A DNA stretch of 43,709 bases from Phycisphaerae bacterium. GTDB lineage: Bacteria > Planctomycetota > Phycisphaerae > Sedimentisphaerales > Anaerobacaceae. A program made the position numbers and the translations under genes. The stretch's first letter is position 1. Each line of letters opens with the position of its first letter. Of the stretch, positions 24,838 through 33,940 are shown piece after piece. The DNA lies in NCBI GenBank assembly GCA_030601745.1, contig JAUWBI010000022.1:1-43709 (forward strand), written 5' to 3'. The notes below the pieces were generated by a model, which was not told the DNA's origin, did no database searches, and worked only from the letters and a program-made list of their open reading frames with translations.

Positions 24838-26808
24838 CTACATCTGGGCAGCTAAGGCCACCCTAAAGATTGCGCCGGTTGGCTTTGCAGTAATGATTTC
24901 TACAAAGCCGTTGTGTGCCTGGGCGAATTTTTTCACCAGGGCAAGGCCCAGGCCTGTTCCGGTGGTTTCACGCGTATCTTCTACCCCGGAACGGTAGAAC
25001 TGCTCAAAGACCTTTTTGCGTTGCCGATGAGGGACGCCGGGGCCATGGTCCTCAACCTCGATCAAGATGAATTGGCGGTCGCTTTTGGTTCGGACGGTAA
25101 TAGTCTTATCCTCAGCATCGCGTGCGTATTTGATTGCATTGTCCAGCAGGTTAACAACTATCTGTGTAACCGCGTCACCGTCAAAAGCCGTTTGCTCAAG
25201 CTGCCCTGGCTCCATTTTTATCGAAAAACCGCTTTGTGCCGCATAGGGCGTCATCATTTCGACTACATCGGTAATGCATTCATTTATATCGCCCAGGCTG
25301 AAAGTATATTTTTTCCGCCCTCTTTGGATGCGCGAAAAGTCCAGCACGTTTTCTATTAGCCGGCTAAGTCTTTCGCTTTCCTGGTGCATATTTCTGTAGT
25401 ATTCGGCGAGTTTGTCCTCCGATTTGACCCAGTTCTTTTCGAGCATTTCCGAGTACATTCGTATTGAAGTCAGTGGGGTTCTAAGTTCGTGCGAGACAGC
25501 GGATATAAAGTCGTCCTTTTTCTGGGCCAGTTTGATTTGTGCCTGCGCATTGCGCCATAAACCGGCCAGTCCCAGCGTTACTGCTAAAAGTACAATCGCG
25601 ATAATAGTGAAATACCAGTTTCGCAGCCAGCTTATTTTATTGCTAATCCAAGCAGGGTCGATTTCTTTAAGGTTTAATACCAAATCGCCAAAGCCAAAGT
25701 CCAAAATGGCTGTGTAGGCCGACTCTTCATCTTCTGTTTGTGCTAATTCAATCTTCATTCCTTCGCGCATAAATCGCTCTGCGGACTCCTCGACCTCCTC
25801 AATCAACTTCTTTTCATTGAGCTGAAATCCCTGCATAAAGTGCCTGTCCTCGATTTGTACATGTCTTAATAGAAACACCTGGCCACCAAATATGGATTGC
25901 TGAGCCTGCCCACCGGGAACTACCACGGGTACAAATGGGTCAATCCTGATCTGCACCGTCTCAGTTTGATTTTCTTCCACGGGCAACGGTTGCCTATCGT
26001 ACAAGTCTGCTATTTCTTCCATTTGCGTTGCTTGTGTTGGGGGTTTTGCTCCTCCTGGACGCCCGTCAGAAGTCCAGGTAGCGGATTGGCTGGCAGACTC
26101 TACGCCCAGGGCTACGTTGGAGGCGACGAGTGAGCGTTCTTGGGTAAGAATCTGTCCTTTCTGGGAATCTTTTTGTAGGCTCTGGATAGGATATTCTTTC
26201 GCCCGAGTGCGTTTACTTTTTGCCTGTTGCTTTTTAGTCTCTTTTAGCCCGTTCACATTGGACTTTGCGAAGCTCCCCAATTCTGCAGTTGTTTCAGTAG
26301 ATGCGATATATTCTCTGGAAGGAAGGTTGAAGGCGCCGGAAGCGGAACTTAGTGCAGGCAATAGATTTAGCCTAATATTGTACAGATGAACATTGGCTTT
26401 GCGAGAGAGTTCATCTTTTTGGGCTATTTGGGGTTGGTCTGTTCTGTAATAAGGGGTCACAATCCTGCCGTCCGGCTCAATTTGAAAGTTGCCATACGCA
26501 AAGTCGTTCTCCAGCCGACCTGCCAGCGGCGAGCGCAATAAAGGCATCTGCTGCTGACCTGGCGCGACGTTTTCCGGCACATAGTAATACTGGTAATCGG
26601 TATATGGACGGTTTTGTTCTGTCTGCATGAACACATCAAGTTTGCGTTTTACATCCTGCCTGATTTGTTCTGCCACTTCGGCGAATTCGCCCAGGCGCGC
26701 TCCTTCCAGGCCCTGCGCCCATTTCTCGACTGCGTGGTATCCCAGCAGCGTCAGCCCGCAAAGGGCTACGGCGATTATTACCGTTAAAATAATAAGCCGT
26801 CTGTACAT
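24838..26808 (-). CDS. Membrane sensor histidine kinase
   Basis: 656 residues. TM1 at about 5-24 and TM2 at about 398-418 enclose an unusually long extracytoplasmic sensor region of some 370 residues with no recognised fold. The cytoplasmic part has HisKA with phospho-acceptor His440 in AVSHELRTPLTSIR, then HATPase_c with N box NLLDNAIKYA, G1 EDHGPGVP and G2 GTGLGLALVKKF. It lies 24 bases after the response regulator gene, forming one two-component system. Part of the sensor region (about 160-260) is low-complexity and rich in Gln/Thr. Confidence 0.92.
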   Translation of the reverse strand: MYRRLIILTVIIAVALCGLTLLGYHAVEKWAQGLEGARLGEFAEVAEQIRQDVKRKLDVFMQTEQNRPYTDYQYYYVPENVAPGQQQMPLLRSPLAGRLENDFAYGNFQIEPDGRIVTPYYRTDQPQIAQKDELSRKANVHLYNIRLNLLPALSSASGAFNLPSREYIASTETTAELGSFAKSNVNGLKETKKQQAKSKRTRAKEYPIQSLQKDSQKGQILTQERSLVASNVALGVESASQSATWTSDGRPGGAKPPTQATQMEEIADLYDRQPLPVEENQTETVQIRIDPFVPVVVPGGQAQQSIFGGQVFLLRHVQIEDRHFMQGFQLNEKKLIEEVEESAERFMREGMKIELAQTEDEESAYTAILDFGFGDLVLNLKEIDPAWISNKISWLRNWYFTIIAIVLLAVTLGLAGLWRNAQAQIKLAQKKDDFISAVSHELRTPLTSIRMYSEMLEKNWVKSEDKLAEYYRNMHQESERLSRLIENVLDFSRIQRGRKKYTFSLGDINECITDVVEMMTPYAAQSGFSIKMEPGQLEQTAFDGDAVTQIVVNLLDNAIKYARDAEDKTITVRTKSDRQFILIEVEDHGPGVPHRQRKKVFEQFYRSGVEDTRETTGTGLGLALVKKFAQAHNGFVEIITAKPTGAIFRVALAAQM

Positions 26809-26832
26809 TTGCTTTACTTCATCCTGTGATAG

Positions 26833-27555
26833 TTAATTTTCATATTTATAGCCAGCCCCCCGCACGGTTTTGATAATTTGCGGGTCGGCTGAGTTTTTCT
26901 CGATTTTACTCCTCAACTTGGCGATGTGCATATCCGTGGTCCTTGTGCCTAATTCAGTCATAGTCTCTTCCCAAACCTCTTTATAAAGCTCTTCTCTGCT
27001 GATGACACGGTTTGGATTAGCGGCAAAATACTGCAAGATTGCCGCTTCGCGTTTGGTAATTTCTATTTCCTTTTTTTTGTCTGCACCTGTGGTTGCGCAG
27101 GCACGGGTGCGTTTTATTTTCAACGCTGCAATATCAACATCCAAATCTGCAAACTTAAAGGTCTGCCCGACTGCTCGGGCCGGGTCTATCCGTCGCAGCA
27201 CCGCTTTTATCCGTGCCAGCAGCTCCTCGAGCGAAAATGGCTTGGTGATATAGTCATCGGCTCCGATGTTCAGGCCCATTACTTTTTCTTTCTGCTGACC
27301 CTTGGCTGTCAGCATAATGATGGGAGTTTGCATGCCGTCTCGACGCCATCTTGTACATAGTTGCTCGCCGCTGATTTTCGGCAGCATCAGGTCAAGCAAA
27401 ATCAAATCAAAACGCCTCTTGGCCACAGTTCGTTCAGCTTCAAGCCCATCCGCGGCTTCGGTAATCTTAAAATCGTGGAACTCCAGAAAATCCGTCAGGG
27501 CTGTTCGGATTTTCTGCTCATCTTCAACTATTAGTATATGAGCTTTTTGTTCCAT
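26833..27555 (-). CDS. OmpR/PhoB-family response regulator
   Basis: 240 residues. Receiver domain (about 5-118) with acidic pocket VEDE, phospho-acceptor Asp55 in LLDLMLP, and the switch Lys in YITKPF; C-terminal winged helix (about 140-238) ending TVRGAGYKYE. Start ATG 27555 is chosen over the longer frame because AGGTG lies nine bases upstream and receiver sequence begins at once (HILIVEDE). Partner of the kinase downstream. A paired TTTGTAA repeat in its promoter region suggests autoregulation. Confidence 0.94.
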   Translation of the reverse strand: MEQKAHILIVEDEQKIRTALTDFLEFHDFKITEAADGLEAERTVAKRRFDLILLDLMLPKISGEQLCTRWRRDGMQTPIIMLTAKGQQKEKVMGLNIGADDYITKPFSLEELLARIKAVLRRIDPARAVGQTFKFADLDVDIAALKIKRTRACATTGADKKKEIEITKREAAILQYFAANPNRVISREELYKEVWEETMTELGTRTTDMHIAKLRSKIEKNSADPQIIKTVRGAGYKYEN

Positions 27556-27576
27556 AGTCACACCTGCCACAATTAT

Positions 27577-27620
27577 ATTATAAGCGAAATTGAAGCGCAA
27601 GGTTTGTAAATGTTTTGTAA
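27577..27620 (-). promoter_or_regulatory. Response-regulator promoter with paired TTTGTAA box
   Basis: On the minus strand a consensus TATAAT lies at 27582-27577, with no -35 hexamer at the right distance. Instead TTACAAA-N4-TTACAAA (27620-27603) sits 20 bases upstream. The 11-base spacing of the heptamers fits an OmpR/PhoB-type activator, most simply this regulator itself. Confidence 0.5.
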
Positions 27621-27736
27621 AAAATTCAACTGATGCATCGCCAGACTGCATAGCAGAGGCTTCTTTGGAATTCTGAGGTTGAGAGCCGCCGCGGCGGGTT
27701 CTAAAAAAAAGTTTTGCATTTTACAGTCGACAGGTT

Positions 27737-27797
27737 ATAGTTGGTGACTGGTGATTGGTGATTATTTAACCAGTTACCATTTAACCAGTTACCTTTG
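27737..27797. repeat. Degenerate GATTGGTGATTGG / AACCAGTTACC spacer tract
   Basis: Contains GTTGGTGACTGGTGATTGG followed by TTTAACCAGTTACCATTTAAC, partly complementary. Similar tracts lie at 1076-1101, 22874-22925 and 24229-24275. It precedes the sugar kinase. Confidence 0.6.
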
Positions 27798-27846
27798 ACC
27801 AGGGTTGGCGAGCCCCGCCCATCGGATGGGCTGGGCGAGGATAAAG

Positions 27847-28806
27847 ATGTTAGGAAGGATTCCTAAGGTTGTTGTAATTGGCGGCACCTATGTCGATATG
27901 GCAGTGAGGTGCGGCCAAATCCCGTCTCCCGGGCAGACTGTTGCCGGCTCGGCTCTTTCATACACAGTTACCGGGCCGGGGCCAAATCAGGCGGTCGAAG
28001 CTGCTCTGTGTGGGTGCCGGGTGCATCTTATCAGCAAGGTCGGCGGCGATCCATTCGCACAAATGGCCAAGGCAAGTCTGGCGGAGTTCGACGTTAATAC
28101 CGACTATGTCTATTCCGCCGAGGCCAAAAATACCGGCGTGGTTGTAACGCTGGTTAACGCCGCAGGTGAAAATGCCGACTGTATATATACCGGTGCCAAC
28201 AGTGCCCTACTGCCGCAGGACATCAACGCCACTGAGCAGATTATTTCTGAGGCAGACGTCTGTTTGATTCACGGGCGATTGCCGCAGGGGGCAATTGTAA
28301 CGGCCCTTCGCTGTGCGAAGGTACACGGCACAAAGGTCATTCTTAATCCTGCGAGGCCAATAGAGCAGCGCGGCCAGCACGATAGCGCTCTACCAATCGA
28401 GTATTTTTCGGCCGATATCCTGATTCCGAATCTTTACGAGGCGGCCGATATTACCGACCATTCTGCCGCCAACATTCGCACGGCCAAGCTCATCGGCTCC
28501 GACCTGGTCGCTCGCGGTGTTGACTCTGCCGTCATAACGATGGGCAAGCGTGGCTGTATGGTCGTTGACAGAAACGGTGCCGACCATATCCCGGCTTTTG
28601 AGGTGGAGCTTGTGGACCAGACCGCCAGAGGTGATGCCTTTGCCGGGGCGCTAGCCGCCTATTGTGCTGTAAAGGACGATGTAAGAGAAGCGGTTAAATT
28701 CGCCTCCGCCGCAGGGGCTTTGGCCTGCACGAAGTTCGGCTCAATCGAGGCCCTGCCCATAAAGGCCGAGATTATCGAGCTCCTGCAGAAAGAAGATAGC
28801 GAGTGA
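27847..28806 (+). CDS. PfkB-family (ribokinase-like) carbohydrate kinase
   Basis: 319 residues. GGTYVDMAVRCGQIPSPGQT and GPGPNQAVEAALCG are the N-terminal substrate-binding blocks (the usual GGKGANQA reads GPGPNQA). The C-terminal ATP/anion-hole motif is DQTARGDAFAGALAA, with the catalytic Asp kept but Arg where ribokinase has Ala. Substrate cannot be assigned; ribose or a nucleoside is possible. ATG 27847 has GAGGAT upstream; the longer frame begins inside a CCCGCCCATC/GATGGGCTGGGCG hairpin and is rejected. Confidence 0.88.
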   Translation: MLGRIPKVVVIGGTYVDMAVRCGQIPSPGQTVAGSALSYTVTGPGPNQAVEAALCGCRVHLISKVGGDPFAQMAKASLAEFDVNTDYVYSAEAKNTGVVVTLVNAAGENADCIYTGANSALLPQDINATEQIISEADVCLIHGRLPQGAIVTALRCAKVHGTKVILNPARPIEQRGQHDSALPIEYFSADILIPNLYEAADITDHSAANIRTAKLIGSDLVARGVDSAVITMGKRGCMVVDRNGADHIPAFEVELVDQTARGDAFAGALAAYCAVKDDVREAVKFASAAGALACTKFGSIEALPIKAEIIELLQKEDSE

Positions 28807-28860
28807 TTGGCCGGTTTGGGCTCTGCAAACAATCGCAAAGAGGGAACCCTTCCACTATTT

Positions 28861-28924
28861 ACCCCGTTAGAACTAACTCGCATTCGAGCAGTGCCGCAGC
28901 TCGGCCCGGGATTTCTAACGGGGT
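28861..28924. repeat. CCCCGTTAGAA inverted repeat, copy 3
   Basis: Perfect 12-bp arms ACCCCGTTAGAA (28861-28872) and TTCTAACGGGGT (28913-28924) around a 40-base GC-rich loop. The right arm contains the TAG stop of the downstream glycosidase gene on the minus strand, so it may act as its terminator hairpin. Confidence 0.7.
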
Positions 28925-30243
28925 TTACGCTTTATAAGCAAATACTGTGGGCTTTGTGATACGGTCAGCTTCAAACCATCGGTTTGCCACCGAAGACTGG
29001 TTTTGCTCCCGAGCATATCGATGCGCATTCCTTTGCCGGGACGTATCGGCAAGGTTACCTCGTGCTCTTTGCCCATTGTCCAGAATGCTACAGCTTCGTT
29101 TCCATTTTTGGTCAACTTGAAAGCGAAATCTTTCTCACTGCCTAAATCGAGGCGTTTCTCGATGCGGTAGCTCTTGAGCGCAGAGGCAAGAGTCTTAGCC
29201 GCCAGATATGCGGCTTTGGGTTTCAGGTCATGTGTGACGGTGCCGAAGTTATGTTCTCTCTCGTTGGGGTTAGTTCCGTCATTCTTCCAATCATACCAGA
29301 TGCTAACAGGGATGCCCTGATAGAGGTTTATCAAGAACTCTCTGGCAAGATACTGTGCCTGCTGCTCGTTGGATAAACGAGTTTTGTCCCAGTTAAGATT
29401 GGAGTAACCCCATTCGCCTGAGATGATAGGTATCTTTTTATGTTCCCGCAAAGCGGGGTCCCCTTTGGGAACGTAACGTGTGATGAGTTCACGAAGTCTG
29501 GCATAATCTTTGATGACGGTCTCAGGTGGCTGTGGCCGGTATGGATGGACGCTTAAGACATCAATCCATTTTAAAAGGCCCTTTTTGAAACACTGCTGGA
29601 GCCAATTAAATGGGATTGTTGATGTAGCAGGAGCGACGACTAAGCCGGATGGGTCTGCTTTTTTTATGCGTGGTGTGGTTTCTTCGACCAGCTTGCAGTA
29701 ATCCTCGACGCTCGGCTGAGGTCTCCAGAACTGCTTTATGTTTGGCTCGTTCCATATCTCCCAGAGTATTCCTTTTCCTGCGTATCTCTTTGCAGCGGCT
29801 TCGGCGAAAGCGGCGAACGCCCTGCGGCCCTGCTCTGTGCGGACCGACCTGTCCGACTCATATAGTCGGTTACTGTAGTCGAGAATATACAGGATACGTA
29901 TGCCTCGTTTGGAGCATCCTTTCGTCAGGGCGTCATAACCGGATTTCTCGAATTCGTAAACTCCTTTCTTTCTCTCGACGGCTCCCCATGTCAGGTCCAT
30001 CCTGATGAACTTAAACCCAGCGTCGGCGATTAGATCCAAATCCCGGGGTTCGCCCCTGAAATGTATGTTGACGCCAAAGCCGTTCGGCACCGTAAGTTCA
30101 GGTAGAGGAGATGCTGCCCTGGAGGGGAGGGTTATGACACCTAAAGTTAGAAGGGCTATGAAATGCCTATTAATCATTGATTGTGTAAGCTTTAAAATAA
30201 CTTTGAATACATATTTTCTCTTCAGATTGGTCATCTTATTCAT
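28915..30243 (-). CDS. Secreted clan GH-A glycoside hydrolase (GH5/GH39-like)
   Basis: 442 residues. A hydrophobic export segment lies at about 24-43 (RHFIALLTLGVITLPSRAAS). The TIM barrel carries the acid/base Glu in LWEIWNEPNIKQFW and the nucleophile Glu in IPIISGEWGYSNL; DLIADAGFKFIRMDLTWG is typical of the first strands. A small C-terminal beta domain follows. The substrate is unknown. ATG 30243 has AGGTAGAAG upstream but gives a long n-region; ATG 30177 gives a normal signal peptide without a ribosome binding site. A plant- or algal-polysaccharide role is suggested by the second GH-A gene at 5386. Confidence 0.82.
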   Translation of the reverse strand: MNKMTNLKRKYVFKVILKLTQSMINRHFIALLTLGVITLPSRAASPLPELTVPNGFGVNIHFRGEPRDLDLIADAGFKFIRMDLTWGAVERKKGVYEFEKSGYDALTKGCSKRGIRILYILDYSNRLYESDRSVRTEQGRRAFAAFAEAAAKRYAGKGILWEIWNEPNIKQFWRPQPSVEDYCKLVEETTPRIKKADPSGLVVAPATSTIPFNWLQQCFKKGLLKWIDVLSVHPYRPQPPETVIKDYARLRELITRYVPKGDPALREHKKIPIISGEWGYSNLNWDKTRLSNEQQAQYLAREFLINLYQGIPVSIWYDWKNDGTNPNEREHNFGTVTHDLKPKAAYLAAKTLASALKSYRIEKRLDLGSEKDFAFKLTKNGNEAVAFWTMGKEHEVTLPIRPGKGMRIDMLGSKTSLRWQTDGLKLTVSQSPQYLLIKRKPR

Positions 30244-30567
30244 CTTCTACCTGCCTTTTTTGCTTAACGATACCGGTGTAAAGGGATTCTGCGTAAGCAG
30301 AATTTGTCCCTGGGACTCCTTACGGAGAACGGCAGGTAATTATGCGGTAGATGTGCAGGTTTGTCAAAAAAATCAATCAAATCTGCAGGTAGTTAGCGGT
30401 AAAAATCGGATTTTTCAAAAAATTTTTTAATCGTTTGCAGCTAAGGGCTTGCGAAAAAAACTCCTCTAAAAAAAACCACATTTTTCGACTCAAACGTGCA
30501 GGTTCGTCCATTTATAGAGAGACAGAAATCGATACTCGATACGAGAATTGTGATGTGAGGAAAAGAA
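30244..30567. other. Spacer upstream of the virion-type cluster
   Basis: No gene seen. It holds a hairpin ATTCTGC-GTAA-GCAGAAT (30286-30303), long A and T runs (30366-30480), and a 13-bp direct repeat GTGCAGGTTTGTC (30353-30365) / GTGCAGGTTCGTC (30496-30508) with one mismatch. It ends with a CGATACTCGATACGAG spacer repeat of the host type just before the portal ribosome binding site. Confidence 0.55.
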
Positions 30568-32103
30568 ATGGGATTTGACCTTGGTATCTTTAATGACCCG
30601 CTTTTACAAGAGGATTACATCGACTGGCTCGTTGATGAACACGCGGTAGATATTCAAACACACTTTGCGAAGCTGTGGGAATATTACGCAAACCGGATGG
30701 AGCCGGGACAGGGGGATGGGACAGGACACGAATTGGGGCGATGCTATCTGCAGGCCCAGGAATATGGGCTTCCTGCGAGAATAACGGGGCTCGTGCACTC
30801 GGCAAATGCAGGCGTCTTCGGCGCAAGGCGAATCGGCGATGTGCAGCGAAAAGAAGTAGTAATCGAAAACGATATTGCGTGGCGAATAAATGCAGCGGTG
30901 GATTTTCTGTTCGGAAAGCCAATTAGTTTTGTTTCCAAATCGCCGGACAGCCAAAAACATGCAGAAATTGAATCCATATTGAAGGCAGTGTTTGCGGCTA
31001 ACGGCGGTATCGGATTTTTTCAGGATATGGCAGTGCTCGGAAGTATTTACGGTTTTGTCGATTGTCTCGTCAGGCCTGGCGATGATATTATCGAAGGCAT
31101 TTCCTGCTCCTCCCAAACCCTTTCGTTTGAAGATGTGCTGCAATTGGCACAAACAATCGGCCTGGAACTGATTGAAGCACCGAGGGCACTGCCTGTTCTG
31201 GAAGAGGACGACTACAAAAAAATCAGATATTACGTGCAGCACTTCTACCAGAAGAAAAACGCCCTGAGCGGGAAAAACTCTTTTCTATCGAGATTGCTGT
31301 CGCAGGTCAGACGAAGTCCGGCGCTTGCGCGACGGAATAGTCGGCAGGTGGTTGCAGTGACGGAGATTACTTCGGCTACCGGCTGGCAGAGGTATGAAGA
31401 CAAGCAGCTCGTTGCAGAAGGTGAATTGCCGTGGGGATTTCTGCCGGTGGTGCATATCCAAAACATTGCTCAGCCATACTACTACGAGGGGCTAAGCGAT
31501 GTCGAGCCGCTGATACCGCTGCAGGACGAGCTTAATACCCGATTGAGTGACAGGGCGAGCAGGATTACGTTCCAGACGTTTAAGATGTATCTTGGCAAAG
31601 GGATAGAGGGATTCGAGGACAGGCCTATATCGCCGGGGAGGATGTGGTACACCGACAATCCGGACGCGGCTATCGAAGAGTTCGGCGGAGATGCGGCGAC
31701 GCCGAGCGAGGATATGCACATCGCTGAGATTAGAGAAGCGATGGATAAGACCAGCGGAGTGACACCAGTGGTGGCAGGAGTATTGAAGAATAAGCTCGGC
31801 AACCTTACAAGTGCGGTGGCTCTCAGACTGACGTTTATGGGGATGCTGTCGAAGACCGAACGAAAGAGGTTTACATACAGAGAAGGGCTGAAAAAAATTG
31901 CCCAAATGGTTCTGGACATACTCGATAAGGCCGACATTTACAAAATTGGCGGGGCGGATAGAGAGATTGATATTATTTTCCCCAGTCCGTTGCCTGAAAA
32001 TATGATGGAAAAGCTAAAGGAGGCCCAGATTAAAAAAGAATTGGGGGTGCCGACTGAGCAGGTGCTCAGAGAATTAGGCTATGAGGCCGTGAAAGAAAGT
32101 TAA
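30568..32103 (+). CDS. Phage portal protein, SPP1 Gp6-like
   Basis: 511 residues. The SPP1-type portal is recognised by the sequence around VEPLIPLQDELNTRLSDRAS, the clip/stem region with YTDNPDAAIEEFGGDAA and the wing-to-crown helix KTSGVTPVVAGVL...GNLTSAVALRLTFMGML. Portals form the dodecameric DNA channel at one capsid vertex. GAGGAAAAG precedes the ATG. First gene of the cluster: no terminase lies upstream, where one is normal. The frame is complete and shows no decay. Confidence 0.88.
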   Translation: MGFDLGIFNDPLLQEDYIDWLVDEHAVDIQTHFAKLWEYYANRMEPGQGDGTGHELGRCYLQAQEYGLPARITGLVHSANAGVFGARRIGDVQRKEVVIENDIAWRINAAVDFLFGKPISFVSKSPDSQKHAEIESILKAVFAANGGIGFFQDMAVLGSIYGFVDCLVRPGDDIIEGISCSSQTLSFEDVLQLAQTIGLELIEAPRALPVLEEDDYKKIRYYVQHFYQKKNALSGKNSFLSRLLSQVRRSPALARRNSRQVVAVTEITSATGWQRYEDKQLVAEGELPWGFLPVVHIQNIAQPYYYEGLSDVEPLIPLQDELNTRLSDRASRITFQTFKMYLGKGIEGFEDRPISPGRMWYTDNPDAAIEEFGGDAATPSEDMHIAEIREAMDKTSGVTPVVAGVLKNKLGNLTSAVALRLTFMGMLSKTERKRFTYREGLKKIAQMVLDILDKADIYKIGGADREIDIIFPSPLPENMMEKLKEAQIKKELGVPTEQVLRELGYEAVKES

Positions 32104-32105
32104 GA

Positions 32106-32141
32106 GGGTTCCCAACCGCAATAAAGTGCGTTTGGGGTCCC
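32106..32141. repeat. GGGTTCCCAA...TTTGGGGTCCC repeat inside the virion cluster
   Basis: GGGTTCCCAA at 32106-32115 and TTTGGGGTCCC at 32131-32141. Same boundaries as the hairpin at 19396-19429 in the chromosomal spacer before the PilZ gene. Confidence 0.65.
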
Positions 32142-32167
32142 AGACTGAAGTCTAATTAGGAGGTTTT

Positions 32168-32704
32168 ATGAGTCCGATTGACGCAGATGAAGGAATTTTG
32201 TCAGAAGACACAGCGGGACACACTAACAGTGAGGTGGATAACTTGAAACTTGTTCCGGTGGCCGAATCAATCCGCTATCGAAAGAGGGCACAGAGTGCTG
32301 AGAAGAAAATCGAAACTTTGGCTGAGCAGTTGAGGGAGGCAAAATCAGAGGCCAAAAAGATGGCTGAGCAGTTGAGCAGTATTGAGGTCGAACAAAAGCT
32401 GACGCGCAAATTAGCTGCTGCTGGGACTGTCGATCTGGAAACGGCCGTGTTAATCGCGAAGGCCAGAATAGAAGGTGGGGACGATGCGGATTTGGACGGT
32501 GTGGTTAAGCAGTTGAAGAGAGAGAAGCAATATTTGTTCGCGGACAGTAGCGATGGAGCTTTGACGGCGAAAAAAACCGCAGGGGTTAAAGACCGAATGC
32601 AAAACAGCCAGACAATCCTCGAAAGAGCAGCCAGGAAAGCGGCAACGACAGGCAATCGGACAGATTTGCAGGAGTATCTGAAACTGCGAAGAAATTTTAT
32701 CTAA
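32168..32704 (+). CDS. Probable phage scaffolding protein
   Basis: 178 residues, highly charged and mostly helical. A coiled coil runs over about 35-85 (AEKKIETLAEQLREAKSEAK), followed by a leucine/alanine-rich region and the basic tail TGNRTDLQEYLKLRRNFI. Position between portal and major capsid, size and composition match scaffolding proteins, which shape procapsids and are then lost. Sequence gives no named family. AGGAGG lies before the ATG. Confidence 0.7.
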   Translation: MSPIDADEGILSEDTAGHTNSEVDNLKLVPVAESIRYRKRAQSAEKKIETLAEQLREAKSEAKKMAEQLSSIEVEQKLTRKLAAAGTVDLETAVLIAKARIEGGDDADLDGVVKQLKREKQYLFADSSDGALTAKKTAGVKDRMQNSQTILERAARKAATTGNRTDLQEYLKLRRNFI

Positions 32705-32775
32705 GTTTATAGTTCGTGGTTTATAGACTGAGAACTATGGACTCATAACTACTAACCAAAAAAGGAGAAAAACAG

Positions 32776-33930
32776 ATGGCTTTTACAGGAAAAGCAACTT
32801 ATTCGGCTGGTACGACTCTGCCGGAATTGGCTGAGGATGTATCGGATTTGATCGGGATAATTTCGCCTTATGAGACGCCTTTGCTAGATGCTTTGGGCGA
32901 TCCGCTGAGAGAAGCGACCAGCACGCATCATGAATGGCTTGAAGATGAACTTCTGCCCAATAAGGATGCTATCAACGACAGCACCTATACCGACCCAGCA
33001 GCCGACACAGATTTTGTGGTCGATAACGGCAGCAGATTCCGCGTGGGCGACCAAATTCAGGCGGAAGGGTCGGAGGAATTGATGCTCGTTACCGGTATTA
33101 ACGGGGATACGCTGACAGTGGTTCGAGGTTATGCAGGAACGACGGCAGAAGACCTGGCTGACAATCAGGTAATCAACATTCTCGGAAACGCAGCTCTTGA
33201 AGGGGCGGACAAACCCAGTGCAAGATTTACAAATCGCAGTCGGTGCGGCAACTACACGCAGATATTTACCGCTGTGGTGGAAGTGAGCGGGACGGATATG
33301 GCTGCGAGCCAATTGGGTCTGGCTGACGAGATGGATTATCAAAAGCAGGAACGGCTGCGGGAGCTGATTCGCGATCTGGAAAATACGGTTATCAACGGCG
33401 GCCAGCCGACGAGTAATCCCGAAGGCAGCGGCTCGGTAAGAAGGTCGATGAAGGGCATTATGCAACACCTCTCGACGAATGTTTTCCATACAGGCGACGG
33501 TGGCTTCCCGACAGGCACTGAGCTTGACGAGGCCAAGATTAATTATGTTCTCAGGCAGATTTGGGAGAGCAGTAGCGGTAATGTTGACCTGATTGTCGTC
33601 GGTGGTTTTCAGAAGCGAAAGATAAACGCTTTCTCCGCTGATAGCCGGACCTACGGAGCCAACGATACCACTTTCACTGATATGATTAGTGTTTACGAAA
33701 GCGACTTCGGGGTTTGTAGAATTGTTACCTCGCGATGGATGCCACAGGATGCTGCGTTACTGCTGGATTCATCCCGTATTAGCGTGCTGCCATTAGCGGG
33801 GCGGAGCTTTCATTTCAAGCCGTTGGCAAGTAGCGGTGACTATGAGTGTGGCGAGCTGATTGGCGAATATACCGTGGAGCTCAAGAACGGGGTGGCACAC
33901 GGGCTTATTCGCAGTCTGAGTACCAGCTAA
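32776..33930 (+). CDS. Phage major capsid protein, SU10-like (DUF5309 type)
   Basis: 384 residues. Family landmarks: DLIGIISPYETPLLDALGD near the N-terminus, CGNYTQIFTAVVEVSGTDMA in the centre, the helix RLRELIRDLENTVINGG and IVVGGFQKRKINAF. These are typical of HK97-fold capsid proteins of the SU10 type. No protease gene is present and no obvious N-terminal scaffold (delta) domain is needed, as a separate scaffold gene precedes it. AAAGGAG lies before the ATG. The frame is intact. Confidence 0.88.
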   Translation: MAFTGKATYSAGTTLPELAEDVSDLIGIISPYETPLLDALGDPLREATSTHHEWLEDELLPNKDAINDSTYTDPAADTDFVVDNGSRFRVGDQIQAEGSEELMLVTGINGDTLTVVRGYAGTTAEDLADNQVINILGNAALEGADKPSARFTNRSRCGNYTQIFTAVVEVSGTDMAASQLGLADEMDYQKQERLRELIRDLENTVINGGQPTSNPEGSGSVRRSMKGIMQHLSTNVFHTGDGGFPTGTELDEAKINYVLRQIWESSSGNVDLIVVGGFQKRKINAFSADSRTYGANDTTFTDMISVYESDFGVCRIVTSRWMPQDAALLLDSSRISVLPLAGRSFHFKPLASSGDYECGELIGEYTVELKNGVAHGLIRSLSTS

Positions 33931-33940
33931 ATAGTGGTGG

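Noticed and set aside
30604..31242. 212-codon frame on the minus strand within the portal gene
   Set aside because: Shadow of the portal frame; cysteine- and histidine-rich composition typical of antisense translation.
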